This document shows positions 55,617 to 64,000 of a DNA stretch of 64,000 bases, in pieces. The DNA comes from Pseudisothecium myosuroides (taxonomy: Eukaryota > Streptophyta > Bryopsida > Hypnales > Lembophyllaceae), in NCBI GenBank assembly GCA_951799445.1, contig OX637290.1:808501-872500 (forward strand), written 5' to 3'. Under the pieces are notes generated by a model that was not told the origin of the DNA, made no database searches, and saw only the letters and a program-made list of their open reading frames with translations. The position numbers and the translations under genes were made by a program. The first letter of the stretch is position 1; each line of letters starts with the position of its first letter.

Positions 55617-55636
55617 CCCTCATTTTAATGAATATA
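55617..55636 (-). repeat. Element B right terminal inverted repeat
   Basis: Reverse complement reads TATATTCATTAAAATGAGGG followed by TTTTCCA, as at the left end of element A. Confidence 0.85.
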
Positions 55637-55638
55637 AT

Positions 55639-55880
55639 GTTCTCACTGTACTTGTACGGTTTGCGATAAATTGGCGCATCATTCGTCAAGTTTATACGGA
55701 TCTGTTGTCCCCTAAGGACTCCCAAGTCCTTCAAACTAAATGCAAAGCAATCCACATAACTCTTGAGGAACTCTTGTTCATGTTCCCTCTCTGTTTCATC
55801 CTCCAGGCCTACTAATGGTTTTCAGGTTTTCTTAGTTACCACTTCCTTCCGTTCTTCCTTTGAAACAGCTCTCTCTACCC
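55639..55880 (-). pseudogene. Polyprotein segment between methyltransferase and reverse transcriptase
   Basis: On minus reads KEEVVTKKT, TGA, KPLVGLEDETEREHEQEFLK, SYVDCFAFSLKDLGVLRG and DAPIYRKPYKYSEN. This is the conserved start of the gypsy reverse transcriptase region (YRKPYK type). It is cut by element B directly after GAGAAC. Confidence 0.8.
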
Positions 55881-55887
55881 TTGGTTG

Positions 55888-57189
55888 CTATTGCACACTA
55901 GTTGGAGCAACTTCATCTTGTTCCACACCCATCATGCCATATCGTTCTTCCATTTGGCTCAAGCGCCATAGCTCCTCTGTTTGATCCGATATGTGCTCCT
56001 CCAAGAAAAGCTTCCCCACGTCTTCCTCCAACTCCATCCTTGGTTTAGCCAATTGCTCCCAACTGCTTGAACTTGGCCTTGGAGTTGTGAAAAATGTGTT
56101 GCTTTTCCATATGTCCCATGGATGAGCTGCACAGGCGTCTACGCCCCCAACCATCAAGTGTAGACTCCCAGAACTTAATGGTTTCATAGCCTCTTGCAGC
56201 TCGTGGAAACCCAAGTGACCATCCAATGTGGAAGCTAATCGCTTCTGCTCGGTAGTCACAAGGGACACAACCCACGACAGACAATTTAAATCCATGGCCT
56301 GACCAATGAGATATTGCCTTTGAAACTTGGTAATGTCAGGTGCCTGAGTGATGCCCGTTTGAAATCCCATGGCCCGCTCTCGCTCATCCGCATTGGGTTC
56401 CACCATCTCTTCAGTGCGGGCATCCCACACCAGCCCAGGCCTATTGTCCTTGAAGGCATAGGACCTGGAAAAGCTTACCAATGTTGGTAAAGCTCTTCGT
56501 GGCTCACTCTTGCGATTCACCACCGCAAGTGGTGCTTGGTCGTCGTGATAAACACGCCGTGGTGACCGGTGAGGGTCTAAGATATTTTTCACGTATACGT
56601 CAGGCCGCTCAATCCGTGGAATTGCTGCATGTAGTAGCTCAGGCGGCGCCAAATTGGTCCACCACAATCGTGGTCTGTGAGCTCTCGACCCGACCGCAGC
56701 TGCATCTATCAATACAGGAATCCCAAACACACTGTGCACATGATGAAGACTTTCAAGCGTGCGGGTCCGAGATGTACCAACCACTGGTACATTCTCAATA
56801 ATGTACCCCGGCGGTCGCCGCTGAGATGTCTGCACATATCACAATATCTTCACCATGTCATGGAATTTTGAAGAACGCTTGTCCTTTAATCCATTCTGGT
56901 TGCCAGCCATGGACATACCTTGGCATGGCCATCCCGCGATAACTAGATCCACTGACCCCAATTTAACAATGTCTTAGAGTGATATTAATGAAATATCGCT
57001 TGGCAATGCAGAAAATGCGGTCATGATAGCGCCCGTGTTCAACAACAATGGAAATGCACGGCATAACCGCCGAGCATGGCGCTTGGCTACTTGCCGTGCC
57101 ATATCATCGTTATCCACATAGACATAACGCTTCACCTTTATGCCCGCCTGTAATACAGTCGCCAACCCGGTGCCAATGCCACCAAACAA
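55888..57189 (-). pseudogene. C5-cytosine DNA methyltransferase in retrotransposon
   Basis: Motifs in order: MFGGIGTGLATVL (motif I, SAM site), YVYVDND (II), LVIAGWPCQGMSMAG (IV, with the catalytic PCQ Cys), YIIENVPVVG (VI, ENV), RPRLWWTN (VIII-like), ERERAMGFQ (IX) and YLIGQAMDLNCLSWVV (X). The short PCQ-ENV spacing and motif order fit DNMT3/DRM-like or general C5 enzymes; the exact class needs a tree. Two stops break it: TAA in ISL-stop-DIVKL and TGA in KIL-stop-YVQT, both near 56840-56990. It lies between protease and reverse transcriptase, so it is part of the element. Transposon-borne DNMTs could methylate the element DNA or interfere with host marks. Confidence 0.9.
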
Positions 57190-57627
57190 CTCTAAAAGAG
57201 TTATTCCTTCTTCTAGTGGTTTCTATCGGACTATTGAAGTGTCCAAAGGAGGACCTTCATTGCCCTCGCCTGCAACCACTTCATCTTCTTTTGGCAACAA
57301 CGATTGTTGCCACACCTCTTGGATAACTTTGCTGGCAGCGTCTTGCAAACCCACGATAGTCTTCCATGCAGCTTCTATGCTGGGTTGGTACAACTCGCCC
57401 CCAGCATCTTTTTCCTCCTGATGATGTGGTTTGGTGAAATCTGTTGAAGCTGCAACAAGAGGATCTTCGAAATCCTCCTTAAACCATGGTTGCTTCTCAC
57501 CCTCAAGTCCAGCAAAACAATAGAAATCAGCCAAATTGCCGGTAAGAACTCGTATAAAACGAACTGGCAGCTGAGCTCTAGGCCCATCTCCTGCTTGCCA
57601 TCCCGGTCTATAGTATGCTGTCTCTTC

Positions 57628-58542
57628 TCAGAAGTCCAAGGTGAAGCCCATAGGGTATAACACCATAGCCCCAACCAAGACGTCATACGACTTGGCCTCC
57701 GTAACTATGGCCTTCACCTTCATGAAGCTAGCATTCTCCACATCATCATGGCGCAGACGTAATGTCATTTCGCCCCTCGTGATGCCACTTACTTGCTCCG
57801 TCCCTCCCATAGAGGTACTAATCGTCCACGGACAAGTTTTCAACGTATCCTCGGTCAAATCCAAGCCTTCAATTGCTGACTCTCCCGGCATCAAGGGTTG
57901 TACATCGGAATCTAATAGTACCCGGCGAGGCGCAAAAACTCTCCCTTTGGGCTCAACCAATTGGAAAATGCCTTGAGAGTTGTCCAATACCACTACTCCT
58001 GGGGTAATGGAGGACCGCTCTATTGCCGGGCGCGCTGGCATGGTCTTCACACGAGCAGCGGCTGCCAAGAGCTCGTCTGCATCAGCCCAATTACTGCCAA
58101 TCGTCGCCTGTGGCTTAAGCACAACTTCCATGGAATCTACCGATGCTGAGGCGCCGTCCTCACACATGGTAGCAGCCAATTTGAAAATTGTAGCAGCACT
58201 AAATTGTGCCTGAGAGATCATGGATGCCGTGAACAAAGGAGCCTGATAAATGGCGGTACCTGCGTCAAAGAGAACACTTTTACCTTGTCCATCCCCACGT
58301 AGAGCCCGGGCAGCCCGTCGACTGCTTGAATTCCGTTGTGGTGGAATCATGGACATAATAGGCACCAAATTCTCCAACGCAAATGACTCTGGTAGTCTAG
58401 CTTGGCGGTTGGCTTCACCTCTCTCTGGATCCAACCCTGAACTCGCTCCTCGTGGCGGGTCTTGCACCACGGTCTTGCCTCTAGTCAAGGCATAGGCGTC
58501 TGTGGACGTGCCTTGAGCATCTGTCATGCCACACAACATATG
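57628..58542 (-). CDS. Aspartic protease region of retrotransposon
   Basis: Retropepsin-like: RRVLLDSDVQPLMPGESAIE carries the active-site Asp, with DSD in place of the usual DSG, and the family tail SYDVLVGAMVLYPMGFTLDF. A long N-terminal region precedes it. The frame joins gag at 62055 once the TG...CA element is removed (AEGSD-HMLCGMTDAQG). The Gly to Asp change at the active site suggests inactivity. Normally it cuts the polyprotein. Confidence 0.8.
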   Translation of the reverse strand, partial: HMLCGMTDAQGTSTDAYALTRGKTVVQDPPRGASSGLDPERGEANRQARLPESFALENLVPIMSMIPPQRNSSSRRAARALRGDGQGKSVLFDAGTAIYQAPLFTASMISQAQFSAATIFKLAATMCEDGASASVDSMEVVLKPQATIGSNWADADELLAAAARVKTMPARPAIERSSITPGVVVLDNSQGIFQLVEPKGRVFAPRRVLLDSDVQPLMPGESAIEGLDLTEDTLKTCPWTISTSMGGTEQVSGITRGEMTLRLRHDDVENASFMKVKAIVTEAKSYDVLVGAMVLYPMGFTLDF

Positions 58543-58547
58543 GTCAC

Positions 58548-61500
58548 TGTCGTACGTGCAATCTAGGCGTAAGTACCCTTAACACCAAAATGATGATAAG
58601 ATAACACGAAATATCGTCCCAGGAGATTCTAGTATGTTTCAGCAAGCTAAGGAGTTTCCGAGTCATAATCCAAACAACAAAACCCCAAGCAACACCTCTT
58701 TTTCCTATTTCTTACACAATGGTCTTCCGGATCCCAATCCGGATTTATTTTTTTCCGGTTTCCGATTTGATCCGGATTTCGGGTCTCACTTCTCAACTTC
58801 AACTGGTTTTCTATCCCCCTGTTTTACCCTCAAGGTGTCCGCATTTGATCTTTAGAGGGGTAGGAACGCACCACTCATAAACATCTATTTCTCTGCACAA
58901 AACTTCACACAAAACAATCCTAACCGAGTTTTTATTGTAGAATAGAGAAAGTAATAATCCTCACAATTCCCCGGATAGCTTGCCCGGAAAACAGGTCACT
59001 CAGAATTGCATCCTTCCACTTCTACTACAACGACAGATCAAGACAACCAGAATTGAAAGAGATTCGTGTATCTATCTACCAGACTGATCCTGTGGTTGGC
59101 AAACCTTCCGGTGAGTGGGGATTTTCCGTTGGCGGTCGCTTATCTCTGCTCGGAACCCTCCCTGGATTTCGGACTCGCATCCGCACCACTCCTTAGAACC
59201 GGATCACCGTTAGGGCAATTTAAAGGTACCACGCACAAGTCCTTACTCACAAGTCTAGTAAAGTTTTCTCACAAACTTACTCGCTCAAATCAGGTCCAAC
59301 TAATTCTCAACCCGGATTCCCCCTCATTCGCCCTCTCTCACACTTTCACCATTCATAAACGACTCAAGAAAACGCACACATAGCAAGAAATCCGAATGTC
59401 CACTTAGTGGCTCAGATTAGAGAAAAGAGAATATGAACATAAACTAATGCACACAAAATGGGCAAGGCTGGAATGAAAGGGCAACAAGCTGCCCTCCACT
59501 TAAAAAGCCCAAACAAAACGCCAAAAAAAGAACACCTGAAAATCCAGGTGACCAATCAGTAACCAACCGTAATATCCGGAAAGTTCAAAGTCAACTACTC
59601 CTAAAAATCCGGAACCGGGCCCCACGCACGGAAAATCCGCTCCAGATTAAAAATCCTAATACTGCAAACATACTAACTACTTTTCCCGCTTTGATTTCTT
59701 CGTGCTGCTACTTGGCCCTGCTGGTGGTTTCCTGCTCCCTTTTGGTGGAGTGGACTTCGTTGCAGCCCGAGTCGGAATCTTCCGCTGGATCAGCGGTGGG
59801 TCGTCATCCGAGGCCGTCTCATCCCCGGAAGTGAATTCTTCCTTCTCGGACTCCTGGATCATCTCCACTCTAGTCTCTCTCTCTGGTGAATCGTCCAGCT
59901 GAATCGGTGTTGTATTCTTCTTGGGCGATGCCTTCTGTATATGAGTAAAGCCGACCGGATTGGTCCGAGCCGGGTTTGATAAGGCCCCCATCCGGTGGAT
60001 TAAATCGCTCCAGACGGATGTTCCGGATGTCGGAACGGTACTCCCTGCTACTACCGAAATCGACTGGATACTCCTCGTCTGGCCGAATTTAGTGGTCTTC
60101 GTCTGGATCCGTGTCTGACTTGGAGTAGGTCTTGGGGATGACTGTAGAGTGATCCCTGCCCCCGGCTTCTAGGACGTCTTCAACAAGTCGACGTTGGGCA
60201 GCTCCGGAAAGTGGGTGAAGTCCAAGGGCTTGTTTGGGTCGAGGTGCCCCAACAGTTGCGCCATCTCCTTCAAAATTCCTTCCATCCGGGCCTGGAAGTC
60301 CACCAAGATCGTTACCACCTTGGACCCAGATAAGTGGCCTATGCCACTCAGCTGATTGCTGAAGAGTCGGGATTTGACAACAGCTTCCGCGGGCTGCTCC
60401 ACCAACGCGGTCAAATTGTGGACGAGTTGGAAAGCTTCCGTCTCCTTTTGCCGTGCAACTGCGGCATCCGTCTCCGCCCAGTTCACCCGACCTAACAGGT
60501 CATCCCTTTCCTTCTCCAAGCTCTTGATCCGCTCGTCCTTCTCACGAATCAGATCCGGGCTCGGTAGTTTCCGGATCTGATTTATGATATCTTCCGGCTC
60601 CACCTTGAGCTCCGCAGCAATCCCCAGGATCATATCCGACATGCCGAAATACATGTGCTTGACCTCCTCCATCCACTGCGTTCCGGCATCGAAGAAGTCC
60701 GACTGCATTTCCGGTTCCGGGGGTTGACTCGGCTCTCCTTTTTCCGGGGTCAACTGTTCCACCCTCGAGTTCGGATTGGTCGACTTCCTTCTCTTCTCCC
60801 GTTTGTCGACCAGGTCCTGTTGCTGCGGTTCTTCTTCCTCGTCCTCGTCTTCTTCTTCTTCCTCCTCCTCTCCCTCGATTGGAGTATCCGGTGGAATTTC
60901 GTGCGTGAGACCGTACTTTACTATTTCCAATCCGGTGTTGTAAATCACCACCTCTTCACTAGTCAGCACCTCCTGATGGTGGTACAGGTGAAACAGGTAC
61001 GGACTGAGAAGACTCGGCTTCCCCTTCCCTACGTGCGACACAAGTTTCTTTACTATACCGGCTAGGACTTTCCCCTAGTAGACTACCTTATCTTCTAAAG
61101 CCCCAAAGATAGTGTTGGCCACCGTAACCGTAACTCGGGTGGGCTTTTCCGGATACATGATCGGAATCAAAAATTCCAACACCCGTTTCTGCCTAGCGTC
61201 CTTACAGTCACTTACGGGGTATCCGTCCTTAGTGCTAACCGGATTACGGAACTTTCCAATCCCGTACGTCTCTACCCGAGAACCTAATCCGGACCCGTTC
61301 TTCTCAAACCCGTATACGTCAGTCCATACATCCGCTGTCCATGCTCCGAGTTGGCCTCTTACAGTCAATTCAAACTGATTTGGGACCCCTGAGATCAGCT
61401 GCTCCAGCATTTGCGTGTCCTTAACATTCCACGGTCGGTGGATCAAACCTACGCACCCCATCCGGATCAGATCTGTCTCTAACTCCTTCCGGTGCGTTGG

Positions 61501-62049
61501 GTCGGTGGGAATAGCCGGTCTAACTATCCAAGCTGTGATAGAAGGTCGACGCGCTACCGGTTTGCTGGACTCCGCCATAGTTTACCGACACCGACTACTA
61601 AACCCGGTGCAATCGGCACCGACCTCACCCGTCTCTCCCTGTCGCGATCTCTAACTCACCACTCTTTCTCTCAGCTAAGTGCGCAAGACAATCAGCAAAG
61701 TGAAGAATGAGGAAGATTAGGTCTAGCGATGGTTTAAGTACTAGTCAAGCTGCCGACCGTTCCCCTTAGCAAACGGAAAGAGGTCCGTTCCCATAACGGT
61801 TCCCTAGCAGCGTAGGTCGGATACCTATTCCGTAGCTCGTTCCGATCCGACCTAACTCGGATTTAAGATCCGTTCCTGCTCTTGAAAGAACCCGGTTTAA
61901 AGGATCTGAAATCTCGGATTCTAACTATCCGGAATCTATCTGTATCCGGATCTAATTTCTTATTTCTTACCAAAGTTTTGAAATTTTTAACTAACTCCTA
62001 ACCTATTTCTATGCTATCTTCCTTTATTCTAAGTTTTCATGCTCCCACA
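58548..62049 (-). mobile_element. TG...CA element copy iii, inserted between gag and protease
   Basis: On minus it starts TGTGGGAGCATG (62049) and ends GCACGTACGACA (58548). Perfect 5-bp duplication GTCAC on plus (58543-58547 and 62050-62054). Length 3502 bp. Excision gives GGA AGT GAC CAT ATG, rejoining gag and protease in frame. Ends are shared with copy i (TGTGGGAG start; ACTTACGCCTAGATT near the end). Confidence 0.85.
59677..61578 (-). pseudogene. Gag-like protein of copy iii, with two TAG codons
   Basis: One frame of 634 codons from ATG at 61578 (MAESSKPVARR) to TAG at 59677, broken only by TAG at 61075-61077 and 60169-60171. It has the family core GCVGLIHRPWNV, NQFELTVRGQLGAWT, YPEKPTRVTVTVANTIFGAL and LSPYLFHLYHHQEVL. 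An acidic run, coiled coil (DLIREKDERIKSLEKERDDL) and basic tail (KKSKREK) follow. Aligned with copy ii, the first TAG falls near a Trp (VDWARVL). The C-terminus aligns with copy i, which ends in TGA. Confidence 0.7.
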
Positions 62050-62054
62050 GTCAC

Positions 62055-63468
62055 TTCCCTCCGCGTAAAATGAAGTAGCCCCCGTGGTGGTGGTTGAGCT
62101 CATGGCCGCCATTTTAGCTTCCAACTCTGTAAAGCGTGCCTTCCATGACTTTTTCTCTCCTCCTGTAGACTTGGCCTCTTTGGAATCACCTCCCTTCGCC
62201 TCCTTCGTGTTCTTAGGCTTCAACTCGGGATGAACCTTCCAACAATTGGCCTCATCGTGGCCCTTGATTCCACAACCAGAGCAAAATGCTCCAGACTTGG
62301 CAGCTTCCTTGGTGGATTTTTTCTTACAATCCCGCCGTCTGTGGCCAACGCCCCCACAGTTAAAGCATACCATGTCAATGTCTCCGGTATTAGTTGGAAT
62401 ACTGGCCTTAGCCATCTTGGTTTTCTCTTGCGGTTTCTCCTCCTTATGCAAGAACCCCATGGCTGTCTTTTCCTCTAAGAGGTTGATCTCAGTCCTCTCG
62501 GAGGTCTCGAAAACGTACCTCAAGGTTGGTGGAACACCTAACCTCAAGGCCTCACCTCGGACAAGAGTTTTTAGCTCTTTATCCAAGATGCTATACCAAT
62601 GTTGAATAGCTTGTTGCTCCGTCACTCCTTGGGTGGCGGATATCAACCGTCTGAGCCTTGAATGCGCCTCTCGCAACAACTCATCACTGCCACGTGCAAA
62701 CGTGCGAAGTGATTTCATTTTGTCGACCCTCTGCCCATAGTAATCTCGCTGCAGCTGCAAAAAGAATTGAGCCGTAGGGTTGAAGGGAGGCGGATTTGCC
62801 ACTAGCACTGGGCTTATGGTCACGGTGGCCTCTTGACCTTCCGCGCTTGCGCCCCCTTCCTCCTTCTTTCCTCTACTAGCAGATATTATGGCGATGGTTC
62901 CTCCTCCCCAAACGTCTGCATAGTTTGGAGCGTAGTATTCCCGCCAAGCCAAGATCTCCGTGGAATGAGCAAGCTCAAATTCCCCGTAATCTACCAATGG
63001 GGCTCCTTCAAGGCACCCAAACAGCGCCCTCCATACCATGTATGGGTTGAAGCTGGCATTTCGTGACTTTTGAAGTTCACACCACATGGTGAACTCCCTA
63101 CGGAAGTCGTCCACTTCCATGGTGCCATTAGCACCGGAAAACCGCCTGACTCCCCGATCCACGTCCCCATATGGCGAAGTCATCTTGTCCCAAGCGAAGA
63201 TAGATTCATTTTGAACAAATCTCACCCCGTGGTCAATTATAATGACTGGTAATTCTCCTCCCTTACCACGCTTAGTATCTTCCACCCAATTTGCTTGTTC
63301 TTCGCTTGATTCTTGGACGAAATCACTTTGATTCTTCTCACCCAAGAAATGTCTTTGACTTCGAGATTGCACCGGCTCGACACCGCTAGTTAACTCTGAA
63401 ACGGTGTCACTGGCAAATGGAGTACCACTCCTAGTGTAATCCGGTCTCTTAAGTGAATCCAGTTTCAC
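62055..63468 (-). CDS. Gag of retrotransposon with two CCHC zinc knuckles
   Basis: The capsid-like region ALFGCLEGAPLVDYGEFELA, FFLQLQRDYYGQRVDKM and LRRLISATQGVTEQQ is followed by two zinc knuckles, CFNCGGVGHRRRDC and CSGCGIKGHDEANC (C-x2-C-x4-H-x4-C). A Lys-rich tail then continues into protease across copy iii. Gag packages RNA into particles. The first residue is uncertain: the frame is open upstream to TAG just before 63468, with no ATG at that point. Confidence 0.85.
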
Positions 63469-63495
63469 CTACGAGTCAACTTACACATAAAGTTG

Positions 63496-63960
63496 TCATG
63501 CTTCATGAGTTCCCTCTACAGCCTCACAGTAAATCGTAGGTGGTATCTCCGTGTCAAGGACACGTAGAGTCAATGAATCCCACAAACTCGATGCCTTTTC
63601 CAGCCACCATCCTTGTTCCCACTGCCACGTGGTGTGAAACAAGTAATCTCCCGCTCGAAACTTGGTGAAGATCAACGAGAAGTTTGGCAACTGAATTGCC
63701 CCTCCAAAAGTGTGTCTCACCACTTCTCGGCGTTGTCCCTCGTTCTTCAACACCACCGCCACTTGTAGAATCACCAAGTTGTCTTCCTCCACTCGTCCCC
63801 TTGTTCGGCTCAACGGTGCTCCTATCACGGGCACCTCCGATCTCAAGTCTCGAATAAGGCCCACCCCACGTTGTTGAGTCCAAAACTTGATGGCTTTTGG
63901 ACCCAACACTTTGGTGCCTGGATGCTTAAACGATTGAACTCCTAAACGGTCACGGGCCAA
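63496..63960 (-). CDS. Upstream reading frame of retrotransposon
   Basis: 154 codons in the same frame as gag, separated from it by TGA, TAA and TAG within 30 bases. The protein contains GAGDYLFHTTWQWEQGW-like aromatic residues and no zinc finger. It may be an N-terminal gag extension or a separate leader protein. The window edge hides its context. Confidence 0.4.
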   Translation of the reverse strand: MARDRLGVQSFKHPGTKVLGPKAIKFWTQQRGVGLIRDLRSEVPVIGAPLSRTRGRVEEDNLVILQVAVVLKNEGQRREVVRHTFGGAIQLPNFSLIFTKFRAGDYLFHTTWQWEQGWWLEKASSLWDSLTLRVLDTEIPPTIYCEAVEGTHEA

Positions 63961-64000
63961 CGATACAAGAACAAATGGTGAAGCCGCTTTTTGAGGCTGA

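Larger units (their letters stand above)
29622..55636 (+). mobile_element. Element B: 26-kb two-gene transposon
   Basis: Ends TATATTCATTAAAATG (29622) and CATTTTAATGAATATA (55636), the same inverted repeat as element A, flanked by AT on both sides. Excision with one AT gives GAG AAC ATA TTT GAG GCA, which restores the reverse transcriptase frame. Gene 1 (minus, left) encodes a transposase-like protein. Gene 2 (plus, right) encodes a ParB, methyltransferase-like, FCP1-domain protein. It contains 24 AGCTCGANTCGAGCT palindromes, a telomere-type repeat, a 180-bp tandem array and a nested 7-kb insertion (42118-49079). Net size is about 19 kb. I do not recognise it as a named plant transposon family. 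Confidence 0.85.
26460..64000 (-). mobile_element. Ty3/gypsy-type retrotransposon carrying a DNA methyltransferase and PHD finger
   Basis: Domains in transcription order on minus: gag with two CCHC knuckles (63468-62055), protease (58539-57628), C5-DNA methyltransferase (about 57189-55888), reverse transcriptase (55644-55639 joined to 29619-28782), RNase H (28781-28200), integrase (28000-27100) and PHD (27088-26726). The order PR-RT-RH-IN is that of Ty3/gypsy. Two insertions split it: element B (29622-55636) and a TG...CA element (58548-62049). Without them gag to PHD spans under 8 kb. The 5' end runs off the right edge. Many stops and frameshifts show it is dead. Retrotransposon-borne DNMTs are known from charophyte algae and dinoflagellates. 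Confidence 0.85.

Noticed and set aside
58548..58962. Terminal 400 bp of copy iii as an LTR
   Set aside because: Compared by eye with the opposite terminal 400 bp (61640-62049) and found no extended direct similarity; only TGTG-type ends are shared.
30160..61578. Host-wide reassignment of TAA/TAG to glutamine (as in some ulvophyte algae and ciliates)
   Set aside because: Homologous gag-like proteins end at the same place with TGA (copy i) and TAG (copy iii), and gene 1 of A and B both end Arg-TAG. Stops in the retrotransposon and PMEI gene include TGA. Decay explains most of these; only the TAG-only bias of element B remains open.

Overview
This window is transposon-rich nuclear DNA, most likely from a streptophyte (land plant or close algal relative). 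The support is spliceosomal introns, a perfect TTTAGGG telomere-type repeat, a pectin-methylesterase-inhibitor-type gene, and hAT, piggyBac-like and Ty3/gypsy elements of plant character. I cannot name the species; a non-seed plant or charophyte is a guess. Host coding sequence is minimal: one decayed PMEI-type gene (17.3-18.0 kb) and one orphan 5' coding exon (18.98-19.06 kb). Almost everything else is mobile DNA, nested at least four levels deep.

Layout. 0.2-3.7 kb: a broken hAT transposase gene, interrupted by a 931-bp piggyBac-like MITE whose removal at TTAA restores the frame. 4.2-16.9 kb: AT-rich, long inverted-repeat elements with inward TATA promoters, repeated leader motifs and tiny ATG-bearing exons. 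17.2-19.1 kb: the host remnants. 19.8-24.7 kb: element A, a 4.9-kb decayed transposon. 26.5-64 kb: a minus-strand Ty3/gypsy-type retrotransposon with the order gag, protease, C5-DNA-methyltransferase, reverse transcriptase, RNase H, integrase, PHD finger. It is cut by element B (29.6-55.6 kb) inside the reverse transcriptase region, and by a 3.5-kb TG...CA element (58.5-62.0 kb) between gag and protease.

Element B is the main discovery. It is a 26-kb transposon (about 19 kb after subtracting nested insertions). It has the same roughly 20-bp terminal inverted repeats as element A, and its removal joins the retrotransposon reading frame cleanly. Two genes diverge from its centre. Gene 1 (minus) is a large D-D-D-type transposase-like protein. 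Gene 2 (plus) is a multi-exon gene whose product strings together a ParB-like domain, a methyltransferase-like segment, low-complexity linkers, an FCP1/NIF-type phosphatase domain and a conserved C-terminal module. Introns and 5' noncoding regions of B hold 24 copies of the palindrome AGCTCGANTCGAGCT. Element A holds four copies of AGGTCGANTCGACCT in the corresponding place. The symmetric change in both half-sites suggests co-evolution with an element-encoded dimeric DNA-binding protein, or another selected palindrome.

B gene 2 is itself interrupted by a TG...CA element (42.1-49.1 kb), which in turn holds another member of that family (43.2-46.6 kb). B genes carry ten in-frame TAG codons and, in the frames I followed, no TAA or TGA. 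Cytosine decay is the conservative explanation; amber recoding is the provocative one. Coordinates of exons and element ends were read by eye and should be taken as accurate to a few bases where stated exactly, and looser where marked approximate.
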